Below, piece after piece: positions 24,124-32,092 of a stretch of 33,021 bases of DNA. The stretch covers positions 1 to 33,021 of the forward strand of contig CAKVFO010000016.1 of the NCBI GenBank assembly GCA_934746785.1. Reading direction: 5' to 3'. Below the pieces are notes generated by a model. It had not been told where the DNA came from. It did no database searches and saw only the letters and a list, made by a program, of their open reading frames with translations. Position 1 is the first letter of the stretch. Each line of letters starts with the position of its first letter. The position numbers and the translations under genes were made by a program. This stretch comes from an uncultured Clostridium sp. GTDB lineage: Bacteria; Bacillota; Clostridia; Clostridiales; Clostridiaceae.

Positions 24124-25923
24124 CTATTTACTAATTTCAATTCCAGCTAACTTCATTAAATAAACAGCATTTTGAGTAACACTCTTTCCTTGTCTTATCT
24201 TATAATCAAAATGAATCTTATTATCTTTATAGTATTCCCTAAAGTTATAATTTTCCACTTCTTTCATTTCCTCTTCTAAATCACATAACTCTAAATCGTG
24301 AGTTGATAAAAGCCCCATAGCTCCATTATCAGCTAGTTGCTTAACTAACACTGTTGCACCTGTATGTCTATCTTTAGAATTTGTTCCTTTAAAAATTTCA
24401 TCTAATAAGAAAAATACTTTTTCTCCTCTTTTACATGCCTCAATCAAAAGCTTGATTCTTAAAATTTCAGCATAGAATGATGATATGCTTTCTTCTAAAT
24501 TATCTTTAGTTCTCATACATGTATAGATGTTCATTATACTTGTTCTAAATCTTTCTGCAGCACATGGAGCTCCCACATAACTTAGAACCAAGTTAATTCC
24601 TATAGTTCTTAAGAAAGTACTCTTACCTGACATATTTGATCCAGTAATAAGTGTAATTTGTTTTGGATTTCTTAAACTATAACTATTTGCTACTGCTCTT
24701 TCTCCTATTAACGGATGTCTTATATTCACACCATCTACTTCAGCTTCTTCTGATATAACTGGATAGCACCAATCTTCATGATCAAAAGATAAATTTGCTA
24801 TACTTGCCAACGCATCAAATTCACCCATTACTTCAAGCCATGTTTCAACCTTCCATCCATTTACTTTCTTCCACTTATTTAAATTATAAAGTATAAATAC
24901 GTCAGCAAAAAATAATATATCTAAAATAAAGAAATAAGCATTTCCTGTTGAATCTCCTACCCAATCTAAAAGACTTGATAGTTTTTGCATTTCAGCTTTA
25001 CATGATCTACTTGAATCTTCATTCAACTTTTTCTTTAAAGAATTTAAATATTCTGATTCAAAACTTTCTTCTTCTATTAATGCTAATATATTAGAATATG
25101 CTTTTACACTATTCTTTATCTTATTAAACAATGTAATGACTTCAGTAATATCTTTTGTTAATACCTTTATAACTGCATAATTAACCATAAAATCAAGAAT
25201 TAAAAACGAAACTGGAATAACTTTTATTATAGATAAAAATATACATACAAAAGTAATTAATATAAATAATGATGCTATAGCAATTCTACCTGCATCTCCC
25301 TTTGATTCACTCTTTCCCCATTTTATTAATTCATCAAGTTCTTCACCTTTTTTCTTCTTAAAAGTTGATCTTACATATAAGTTTTTTCTCCATTCAACTT
25401 TCTTTCCAAGTTCTTTTATCGCTTTTTGTTTTTCTTCAACTTCAAGCTTAGATGGAAGACTTTTCAATGATAAAATTTCACCTAATCTCTTCCTACCGCT
25501 TAAAGTTCTTGTAGTATTAATCATCTGAAATAATGAATTATCTCCAAATATATCTAAATCGTTTGCAAATGCATGATCACTTTCTACTAAATCACTACCT
25601 TTATCACTAAATTCTTTATACTCCCCATTTAGACGTTTAATACCTTTCTCATTAAATTCAAGTTCTATTTCAAGCTCATCATGACTTTTCATTATCTTTC
25701 CATGAAATATTGCAACAACTGAAAATATAAGAAAAGTAATAGCAATATATACAAGTGAATTCACTAATCCAATAGATTTATAATTTTTATATGATATAAA
25801 TAATCCTGCTAATAATATAACAAGCCTACTCCATCCTATAATCTCAATCTTTTTATCTAAAACTGTTATTTTTTCTTTTACTAATTTAATGTTCTTCTCA
25901 TAAAAAACTTTTGCATTCTCCAT
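24124..25923 (-). CDS. membrane-associated MutS-like ATPase
   Basis: The 599-residue protein ends in a MutS-type ABC ATPase domain (about 400-590): Walker A GSNMSGKST (428-436), Walker B FFLLDEI with D508/E509, then GTNSKDR and STHD. The lever/clamp-like middle is present (about 120-400), but the N-terminal mismatch-recognition domain of MutS1 is absent. Hydrophobic pairs at about 33-76 and 220-260, and one at about 337-355, look like membrane segments. Canonical mismatch repair is thus unlikely, and the real role is unknown. It is probably co-transcribed with the downstream hydrolase gene. The ATG follows GGGAGG. Confidence 0.85.
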   Translation of the reverse strand: MENAKVFYEKNIKLVKEKITVLDKKIEIIGWSRLVILLAGLFISYKNYKSIGLVNSLVYIAITFLIFSVVAIFHGKIMKSHDELEIELEFNEKGIKRLNGEYKEFSDKGSDLVESDHAFANDLDIFGDNSLFQMINTTRTLSGRKRLGEILSLKSLPSKLEVEEKQKAIKELGKKVEWRKNLYVRSTFKKKKGEELDELIKWGKSESKGDAGRIAIASLFILITFVCIFLSIIKVIPVSFLILDFMVNYAVIKVLTKDITEVITLFNKIKNSVKAYSNILALIEEESFESEYLNSLKKKLNEDSSRSCKAEMQKLSSLLDWVGDSTGNAYFFILDILFFADVFILYNLNKWKKVNGWKVETWLEVMGEFDALASIANLSFDHEDWCYPVISEEAEVDGVNIRHPLIGERAVANSYSLRNPKQITLITGSNMSGKSTFLRTIGINLVLSYVGAPCAAERFRTSIMNIYTCMRTKDNLEESISSFYAEILRIKLLIEACKRGEKVFFLLDEIFKGTNSKDRHTGATVLVKQLADNGAMGLLSTHDLELCDLEEEMKEVENYNFREYYKDNKIHFDYKIRQGKSVTQNAVYLMKLAGIEISK

Positions 25924-26118
25924 TTAGTATACCTCCCTCTTCTTTTTATACTACTATTACAATATCATAAATTTTATTAAAATTCCAATTTATCCAAGAA
26001 TGTTTCTTATTCTAATAATATAAGTGTATTTTTTCATATTATAGAGAAAATTATAAGTTGAGTATAAAAGTAAAAACCTAAAAACACACTATTAACAATT
26101 ATAAATCTTATGTCCCAA

Positions 26119-26141
26119 CATAATTTCCTATATGCCAAAAA
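26119..26141 (-). repeat. dispersed terminator-associated repeat, copy 4 (remnant)
   Basis: TAATTTCCTATATGCCAAAA at 26121-26140 matches the core AATTTCCTATACGTTAAAAA with three changes. It again directly abuts the distal arm of a minus-strand terminator, that of the ZnuA-type gene. Confidence 0.45.
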
Positions 26142-26174
26142 GCAGCTTCCATCATTAATATTAGAAACTGCTTT
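26137..26174 (-). terminator. terminator of the ZnuA-type gene
   Basis: AAAAGCAGCTTC (26138-26149) pairs with GAAACTGCTTTT (26163-26174). The single mismatch is G-U on the minus strand. TTTTTGG follows. Confidence 0.75.
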
Positions 26175-26206
26175 TCTATACAAAAACCTTTAAATTATAA
26201 ATATAT

Positions 26207-27079
26207 TTATTTAGAAATATTTTTTAATCCATCATATACTTTATCATAATCTTCTTGTATAGCATCTAAGTATGTCTTTCCTTCTACCTTTGTTTCTAAA
26301 GTATATATAGGCACAACCTTACCATCTATCTCTTTAGCAAGAGTTTTTGCATCCTTTTGTGAATCACTTTCTTCTGAAAATACAATATTTATTCCTCTCT
26401 CTTTGCAGAAATCAACTAAAGCCTGCATATCTTTAATAGTTACTTCTATATCTTCATTACCTACACCTTTTATTGCTTTTTGTTCTAATCCCATATCTCT
26501 ACATAAGTAAGCAAAAGCTTCATGACTAGTTACAAAGCTCTTTTCTTTTACATCCTTGAATCTATCAACATTTCTATTATATAAATCCTCTAACTTTTCT
26601 TTGTAAGTATTAAAATTCTCTTCATAGAAATCCTTATTTTTAGGATCTATTTCTATAAGCGTATCCTTTATTATTTCACATTGTTTTATTGCTTCTTTTG
26701 TACTTAACCATACATGTGGATCTTCTTGATTATCAGTTATTATTATATCTGAATTTTTACTTGTATCAACCTTTTCTATATCTCCACTTATTTGTTCTGA
26801 CCATTCATCCAATCCTAATCCATTACAAAAAAGAACTTTTCTATTACTTAATTCCTTTTGATCTGAAGGAGTAAAATCAAAATCATGAGGTTCCGTATTT
26901 CCCTTAACTACAGTATAAACATCTACTTTATCTCCACCAATAACTTCTGTAAATTCTCCCAAAGTATTTATAGTTGCAGCGACCTTAAGTTTTCCATTAT
27001 CTTCAGTTTTTTCACCACACCCCATAAATATAAACGGGATAGACATAACCAACAACATCTTACATATTCTTTTTTTCAT
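26207..27079 (-). CDS. zinc/manganese ABC transporter substrate-binding lipoprotein (ZnuA/AdcA type)
   Basis: The 290-residue protein has a lipoprotein signal with lipobox FMGC (Cys21). Cluster A-I metal-site residues are H65 (EPHDFDFT), H122 (DPHVWLS), H186 (SHEAFAYL) and an acidic ligand near E236/E237. It binds Zn or Mn outside the membrane and hands it to an ABC importer. The His-rich loop often found in zinc-specific members is absent, so metal choice is open. No permease or ATPase gene is next to it, so it must use components encoded elsewhere. It has a strong sigma-A promoter and an 11-bp-spaced direct repeat in the leader. Confidence 0.9.
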   Translation of the reverse strand: MKKRICKMLLVMSIPFIFMGCGEKTEDNGKLKVAATINTLGEFTEVIGGDKVDVYTVVKGNTEPHDFDFTPSDQKELSNRKVLFCNGLGLDEWSEQISGDIEKVDTSKNSDIIITDNQEDPHVWLSTKEAIKQCEIIKDTLIEIDPKNKDFYEENFNTYKEKLEDLYNRNVDRFKDVKEKSFVTSHEAFAYLCRDMGLEQKAIKGVGNEDIEVTIKDMQALVDFCKERGINIVFSEESDSQKDAKTLAKEIDGKVVPIYTLETKVEGKTYLDAIQEDYDKVYDGLKNISK

Positions 27080-27092
27080 ATAACTCTCCTAC

Positions 27093-27110
27093 TTGCATTT
27101 GATTTGCATT
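27093..27110 (-). promoter_or_regulatory. direct repeat in the leader of the ZnuA-type gene (operator candidate)
   Basis: TTGCATT occurs at 27093-27099 and 27104-27110, one helical turn apart, between the predicted transcription start and the ribosome site. It does not match Zur or AdcR boxes that I know, so any regulator is unidentified. Confidence 0.35.
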
Positions 27111-27120
27111 ATTATTTATA

Positions 27121-27149
27121 AGTATAATATTCTTTCAAATTCCTGTCAA
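27121..27149 (-). promoter_or_regulatory. sigma-A promoter of the ZnuA-type gene
   Basis: On the minus strand TTGACA (27149-27144), a 17-bp spacer and TATACT (27126-27121) form a near-consensus promoter about 42 bp before the ATG. Confidence 0.75.
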
Positions 27150-27156
27150 CATATTC

Positions 27157-29874
27157 TTAAATTCTGATATAATTCATATTAACATTATTTTTTAACATAA
27201 TACTTTCTTCAGTAGTATGACACGTAAAAATAAGTATCTGTCCATTTATCTTTTCATTAATCAACATTAATGCTTCTTCTCTTCTTTTATCATCATATTG
27301 AACAAAAGCATCATCCAATATTAAAGAACATTTTTCTTCTTTAAATAATAATTCTATTAATGCAATTCTTAAAGATAAATATAATTGATCATATGTTCCA
27401 TTACTTAAGTAATTTCCTTTAAATATGCTATTTTTACTTCTTACAAGCATTTCATAATTGTTATCTACTTTAATTTCTTCATACTTATTCTTTGTCAAAC
27501 ATGCAAACATCTCTGATACGCTTTTGTTTAGTTTTGGTCCAACTGTTCTTCTTACTTCATTCATTGATTCCTTTAAAGTTTCAATTGCTAAATCTACTGA
27601 AGATAACTCTTTTTTACACTTATTAATTTGATCTAACACATTCTTGATTTCTTCCTCTATTTGTACTAAACTTCTTTTTCCTATTAACCTTGAATTAATT
27701 TTATTTTCAATATCTTTAATATCTTTTTCACATTGAATTAACTCTTTAGACTTCAATTTTTCTTCTTTATCTATTTCTTCTTCTGTTTCATAAGAGCAAT
27801 AATCCGAATTATTTATTATGTCCTTTAGTTCTTCTCTTATTTCATTAATATCTCTATCTTTTATTAAAGCACTATATGTTTTTTCAATAGCTTTCAAATT
27901 ACTATCCAGCTCTTTTAATTTTCTAACTTTAATTCTATATTCATTAATAACTACATCTAAATCTAGAAGTTCTACCCCACATATACCCATATCCTTAACC
28001 TTATTTTTCAATAAATATTCTTTCTTTTGAATATTTATATTTAAAGATTGAAGTGACTTTTCTATATATAATATTTTTTCATTAATAACATCAATTTCCG
28101 ATTTTATCTTAGAATAATTATCTATACATTCTATAGCTTCACTAATGTTTTTACATCCTGACACCCTAATTAAATGCTTAATCATTTCATTATTTTTATT
28201 AAATTTATTAAAAATCTCTTCATAATTATTGCTGTTTAAGATTCTTTTCTTCTCCTCTATTCTAATAAGTGTTTTTTCTCTATACTTTTTAAACATTCTA
28301 TACTTATTTATATATTTTATTAATGATTCATTATTTTCTAACTTAAGTTCATTTCTTGAAAAGCTTAGAAACTCCTCAATATTTTTAATATCATTTGTAA
28401 GCCTTTCAATATTTCTTTTTGAGGTTTTCTCACTTTTATCAAAACTGACTATTCCTAAATAAATAGAACTTACACCAACTATAATAAATATTAATGATAT
28501 CAATAAACCTATGCCTTTTATAAAAAATATAATAGTTCCTAAAACTATAAATAAGCTGCCTAATATAATTTTAAACCTTTTATTATTCCTTTCCTTTTCT
28601 GCTCTTAAATATACCTCTTCTGAGTATGCTGTTTTCTTCAATTCCTTAAGTTTTGATTCATAAGAAGTTAAATTATCTATTATTTTTTCTACTAATTCTT
28701 CTTTTCCAATCAAATTTAAAAAATAATTTTCTTTCCTTTTAATATCATTTTCTTCAACTTCAATCGACCTTTTTATTTCTTTGGAAATATTTATTTTTTC
28801 CTCAAGCCCTTGCTGCTCATACTTTATTTCTAAAAGTTTCTCTTTTAAATTATCTCCAAAAAGTTCTATAAATTTATATCTTTCCAATTCAATTTCTTTA
28901 TGTTTTAATGTTCTATATAAATCATCTAAACCTTGTTTCTTCTCATTTCTATCATCAACCTCTCTCAAATACTCACTATTATCTCTCAATATATCGTCCA
29001 AAAGTTCTTCATCTATTATCTTTCCATCTTTAGATATATTTTTTATTATTTCCTTTTCTTCCTTCTTTAAACCTTCAGACTCTTTGAAATATTTAATAAT
29101 CTCTTTATATTCTTTTTGAAGTTCTATCTTCTTTAAATATTTCTTATATACCTCTAGATCCTCAATTTCTTTATAAATTCTATCTTTATCATTTTTCCTA
29201 TCTATAAGTTCCTTTTCCCACTCCAAGTTATTTTCAGCTGATATTTTACCCTCGTAACGTTCTTCTTGAAGTTCATTATATTTTTTATTCAATACTCCTA
29301 AAAGTCCCATTCCTCTAGATGTAACATAAGTCTTTCTTAAAGATTCTAACTTTAAAATAGCTTTTTCAGCTGAAACCTCATGCTCTCCACAACCAAATAC
29401 AGCTGTAACCTTGTCCATTATTTCTTCTTCTTTGTCTTTTGAAAAAGCAACTGCCAGCTGACTTATATATAAAGTTTTTTCAAAAGTTGATCTATTTATC
29501 TGTAAAAAATATTTACCTGGTTCATTACTGTTAACATATTGTACCTTTTCACCAGTTAAATAATCAAAAATCTCTGATGAATCATACTTTTTACTACTCC
29601 CAAATTTTCTTTTTATTAAATAATCTTTGTCTTTATGAGATATAATCATTTCCCCATAAGCAGTATCTTTATTAAATGAAATATATTTCTTTCTTTCACT
29701 CTCACCTTTAACTCTTTTGTTCGAAAAACCGTACAACATTACTTTAATAAAAGTTTCTATTCTACTTTTCCCTGCTTCATTAGTTCCATATATTATATTC
29801 ATCCCTTCTTGAAATTTAATAGTTCTATCTTCTATACCTGCAAAACTTCCTATTCTTAATTCTTTAATAATCAT
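27157..29874 (-). CDS. SbcC/YhaN-like SMC-type ATPase with membrane hairpin
   Basis: The 905-residue protein begins with an ABC/SMC ATPase half (Walker A GTNEAGKS, about 31-38). It continues as long coiled coils and ends with the other half: signature LSNGT near 825 and Walker B LILDD near 852-856. Two adjacent hydrophobic helices (about 436-454 and 456-478) sit at the middle of the coiled coil, where SbcC/Rad50 has its zinc hook. No CxxC hook was found. This layout resembles B. subtilis YhaN. It should partner with the nuclease gene just upstream, overlapping it by 11 bp. The ATG at 29874 is preferred to the TTG at 29877 from ribosome-site spacing. A role in DNA-end processing is inferred. 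Confidence 0.87.
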   Translation of the reverse strand: MIIKELRIGSFAGIEDRTIKFQEGMNIIYGTNEAGKSRIETFIKVMLYGFSNKRVKGESERKKYISFNKDTAYGEMIISHKDKDYLIKRKFGSSKKYDSSEIFDYLTGEKVQYVNSNEPGKYFLQINRSTFEKTLYISQLAVAFSKDKEEEIMDKVTAVFGCGEHEVSAEKAILKLESLRKTYVTSRGMGLLGVLNKKYNELQEERYEGKISAENNLEWEKELIDRKNDKDRIYKEIEDLEVYKKYLKKIELQKEYKEIIKYFKESEGLKKEEKEIIKNISKDGKIIDEELLDDILRDNSEYLREVDDRNEKKQGLDDLYRTLKHKEIELERYKFIELFGDNLKEKLLEIKYEQQGLEEKINISKEIKRSIEVEENDIKRKENYFLNLIGKEELVEKIIDNLTSYESKLKELKKTAYSEEVYLRAEKERNNKRFKIILGSLFIVLGTIIFFIKGIGLLISLIFIIVGVSSIYLGIVSFDKSEKTSKRNIERLTNDIKNIEEFLSFSRNELKLENNESLIKYINKYRMFKKYREKTLIRIEEKKRILNSNNYEEIFNKFNKNNEMIKHLIRVSGCKNISEAIECIDNYSKIKSEIDVINEKILYIEKSLQSLNINIQKKEYLLKNKVKDMGICGVELLDLDVVINEYRIKVRKLKELDSNLKAIEKTYSALIKDRDINEIREELKDIINNSDYCSYETEEEIDKEEKLKSKELIQCEKDIKDIENKINSRLIGKRSLVQIEEEIKNVLDQINKCKKELSSVDLAIETLKESMNEVRRTVGPKLNKSVSEMFACLTKNKYEEIKVDNNYEMLVRSKNSIFKGNYLSNGTYDQLYLSLRIALIELLFKEEKCSLILDDAFVQYDDKRREEALMLINEKINGQILIFTCHTTEESIMLKNNVNMNYIRI

Positions 29875-30997
29875 CAAGTTTCACCTCTCCTTCAGCTAGT
29901 GCATTTAATCCCAGCTTAAGAGCCTTTTCAATCATTTCTTTTTCTTCATCACTAGTACTTTCCTCTAACTTTAATAGAAGCTTCTTAACAAATATACTTC
30001 TAACTGAATAACCTTTTACTATCTCTTCAATATCTACCTTTGCCCTAGTCTTATCTACTACTTTTATAGAATAGAAATCCTTTTCCAAATAATTAATTAT
30101 AAGTTTTTCATCTATACAAAACTCATTGCTCACTTCACCAATTAATATAACTTTATAAAAATTTTTCTCTCTATCTTCCTTTTCTATTTTATCCTTTATA
30201 AGATTAGTTAAATCTTGATATGTTTCCACATCACTTATATCTATTCTCATTTCTTTATATTGTCTTTTACACATTTTTATAAAATCAAATTTAGAAAACT
30301 CATTACCTATCTCTCCATATATAATTCCTTTTTCTCCCACTTCATCAAATCCTCTACCTTGAGGGCAGCCACAATATGCATAATAAGTTTTATCTTCACG
30401 ATTTATTCCGCTATAGTTATGTCTATGGCCTAGTGCAATATAATTCATCCCACTATTTCTTATTTCTTCTATTGTTATTGGATTATATTCATTACTCACT
30501 CCACTATTTAATTCTCCATGGATAACCATTATATTAATTTCTCCAAAAGATTCATGCACAAATCCTTTAAGCATAGACTCTTTTACATATCTCTCTGTAA
30601 AAGCTGCTCCCCATACATTTAAATTTAATTCTTCTATAAAAACACACTCTAAACCTTTTGAAAAAACATAAACATTCTCTGGCCACTTTATTAATTTGTA
30701 AAAAGAATTAACCATATAAGGATCATGATTTCCTGGACTTATAAAAACCCTTGTATCTTCTATATCCCTAAAACTTTTCTCTAAAAAGTATAATGTTTCT
30801 TTTTCTAATGTTAAATTATCGAATATATCTCCAGCTAAAAGCAAAATATCAACACGATTACTTTTACATAAATTAATTATGTTGCAAAACACTTCTTTTA
30901 ATTCTTCTTTATTTATCTTGCTTTGTCTCTCATCAACATCCTTAAAAGGTGTATCAAAGTGAATGTCAGCACAGTGTACTATTTTAATATTTTTCAT
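29864..30997 (-). CDS. SbcD/YhaO-like calcineurin-type DNA nuclease subunit
   Basis: The 377-residue protein is a metallophosphoesterase of the SbcD/Mre11 group. Metal-site motifs are DxH in HCADIHFDTPF (about 8-18), GDxxD in AGDIFDN (about 56-62), GNHDP (about 93-97), and the late histidines in MVIHGEL and ALGHRHNY (about 190-197). These enzymes open and trim DNA ends with an SMC-like ATPase partner, here the overlapping downstream gene. The ATG follows AAGGTGATT. A LexA-type box overlaps the expected transcription start, which suggests SOS induction. Confidence 0.88.
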   Translation of the reverse strand: MKNIKIVHCADIHFDTPFKDVDERQSKINKEELKEVFCNIINLCKSNRVDILLLAGDIFDNLTLEKETLYFLEKSFRDIEDTRVFISPGNHDPYMVNSFYKLIKWPENVYVFSKGLECVFIEELNLNVWGAAFTERYVKESMLKGFVHESFGEINIMVIHGELNSGVSNEYNPITIEEIRNSGMNYIALGHRHNYSGINREDKTYYAYCGCPQGRGFDEVGEKGIIYGEIGNEFSKFDFIKMCKRQYKEMRIDISDVETYQDLTNLIKDKIEKEDREKNFYKVILIGEVSNEFCIDEKLIINYLEKDFYSIKVVDKTRAKVDIEEIVKGYSVRSIFVKKLLLKLEESTSDEEKEMIEKALKLGLNALAEGEVKLDDY

Positions 30998-31014
30998 ATA
31001 ATCACCTTACAAAA

Positions 31015-31035
31015 CGAACTTTTGTTCCCATTTTA
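31015..31035 (-). promoter_or_regulatory. LexA-type SOS box and -10 of the sbcDC/yhaON-like operon
   Basis: CGAACTTTTGTTCC at 31015-31028 has the GAAC-N4-GTTC core of Gram-positive LexA operators. On the minus strand TGATAAAAT (extended -10, TAAAAT at 31035-31030) lies just upstream, so the box covers the likely start site. It is 18 bp before the nuclease start codon. The -35 is weak. Confidence 0.65.
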
Positions 31036-31082
31036 TCACAACAATTCCCAAAATTAAATAGAATAATAGAATAGTTATTATA

Positions 31083-31155
31083 TACTTACACATAAAAAAT
31101 CAGTAATAATCAGCATTTCATTTCAAAAAAGTTTTAATTTTCTACACGTTAAAAA
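31083..31155 (-). repeat. dispersed terminator-associated repeat, copy 5
   Basis: The core AAGTTTTAATTTTCTACACG then TTAAAAA, with an upstream CTTACACAT and AATCAG block, follows the order seen in copies 1 and 6. It abuts the SASP terminator. The left inverted end is not recognisable. Confidence 0.55.
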
Positions 31156-31178
31156 GGACAACCTTACGGTCATCCTTT
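31150..31178 (-). terminator. terminator downstream of the SASP gene
   Basis: AAAGGACAACC (31153-31163) pairs with GGTCATCCTTT (31168-31178) around a TTAC loop. Both mismatches are G-U pairs on the minus strand. TTTTTAACG follows. It lies about 95 bp after the SASP stop. Confidence 0.75.
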
Positions 31179-31272
31179 CCTTTTGGTAGTTGAATACTAT
31201 TAAGTTAAATTTCTGGTGGTGTAATATCCATAATAATCTACTTTTAATAAGTAAGTTTAGTAGGTGTTTTTT

Positions 31273-31458
31273 TTACTTTATCTTACTTTCGTATTCTTCT
31301 ACCATTCTTTTTACCATTTCGCCACCTACGGAACCACATTGTCTTGAGCTTAAATCTCCGTTATAATCTGAAAACGGAACTCCTAATTCTTGAGCTACTT
31401 CATTCTTAAATCTCGCTAGACCATTTTTTGCTTCTGGAACTAATGCTTTATTTGACAT
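31273..31458 (-). CDS. alpha/beta-type small acid-soluble spore protein (SASP)
   Basis: The 61-residue protein has the two conserved SASP segments: FKNEVAQELGV (about 17-27), containing the E-V-A site cut by the germination protease GPR, and GDLSSRQCGSVGGEMVKRMV (about 34-53), which binds DNA. Such proteins coat spore DNA, convert it to an A-like form and shield it from UV and heat. A strong AAGGAGGG precedes the ATG. No clear sigma-G promoter could be read upstream. The single Cys at 41 is unusual for a protein of this class. Confidence 0.95.
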   Translation of the reverse strand: MSNKALVPEAKNGLARFKNEVAQELGVPFSDYNGDLSSRQCGSVGGEMVKRMVEEYESKIK

Positions 31459-31588
31459 TGATAATCCCTCCTTAGGCTTACGGTTTATAAGTTATTTAAT
31501 TTCTTTACATTAACTAACTTACACTATTATATTGTGCTTTTTTAAAATTTATATTCATGGTATTTTTTGTCTTTTAATTATTTTTAAT

Positions 31589-31694
31589 CACTACATTTAT
31601 TTTTTAACGTATTTACCAACTTACATATTGGGAAGCCAGTTATAATCAGTGCTCGCTCTCAAAAAAAGTTTTGAATTTCCTATACGTTAAAAAA
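31589..31694 (-). repeat. dispersed terminator-associated repeat, copy 6 (13-bp perfect inverted ends)
   Basis: TTTTTTAACGTAT at 31600-31612 is the exact reverse complement of ATACGTTAAAAAA at 31682-31694. The 95-bp body holds CTTACATATT, GCCAGTTATAATCAGT and the AGTTTTGAATTTCCTATACG core. CACTACATTTAT just outside the left end is shared with copy 1. It abuts the tRNA-Trp terminator. No ORF is present, so it resembles a MITE. Confidence 0.75.
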
Positions 31695-31720
31695 AAGTAT
31701 CTAGAAAATCTAGATACTTT
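31691..31720 (-). terminator. terminator of tRNA-Trp
   Basis: A 12-bp perfect stem, AAAGTATCTAGA / TCTAGATACTTT (31694-31720 with a 3-base loop), lies 2 bp past the tRNA CCA end. A run of Ts follows on the minus strand. Confidence 0.9.
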
Positions 31721-31721
31721 A

Positions 31722-31797
31722 TGGCAGGGGCACTAGGACTTGAACCCAGAACCAATGGTTTTGGAGACCACTACTCTACCAATTGAGCCATACCCCT
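31722..31797 (-). tRNA. tRNA-Trp (anticodon CCA)
   Basis: The 76-base gene folds as a full cloverleaf. The acceptor AGGGGTA pairs with TGCCCCT (one G-U), the anticodon loop is CTCCAAA giving CCA for Trp (UGG), the T-loop is GTTCAAGTC, and the CCA tail is encoded. It stands alone with its own promoter and terminator. Confidence 0.97.
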
Positions 31798-31808
31798 AAG
31801 ACTTTTTT

Positions 31809-31837
31809 AGTCTAACATAGAAGTATACGTATGTCAA
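31809..31837 (-). promoter_or_regulatory. promoter of tRNA-Trp
   Basis: On the minus strand TTGACA (31837-31832), a 17-bp spacer and TAGACT with an upstream TG (31814-31809) lie 12 bp before the tRNA 5' end. Confidence 0.65.
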
Positions 31838-32003
31838 CAAATTTTATAAATATAATATCTTTTATTTATTACAAAATAAATATTTCTCTTATTTTAATAT
31901 TTTTCAACACCAAAGTCACTTTTTAATTGTTTATTCTCAAATCTTTAAAAATAATTATATCTTTAGTTTTTACTATTTGTTATATATACCCGAATAAATT
32001 TTA

Positions 32004-32032
32004 TTGCACCGGCACCTCTTTTGGAATATAAT
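32004..32032 (+). promoter_or_regulatory. sigma-A promoter of the nitronate monooxygenase gene
   Basis: TTGCAC (32004-32009), a 17-bp spacer and a perfect TATAAT (32027-32032) lie 60 bp before the ATG. Confidence 0.75.
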
Positions 32033-32092
32033 GTAATAAAGTACTTTGATTATCAAAATATTTTTATTTCAAAATATATGAGGTGATTATAC

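Noticed and set aside
28781..29119. 112-codon plus-strand open frame
   Set aside because: It lies opposite the SbcC-like gene, is a low-complexity Ser/Phe/Leu-rich translation typical of antisense of Lys/Glu-rich coiled coils, and has no ribosome site.
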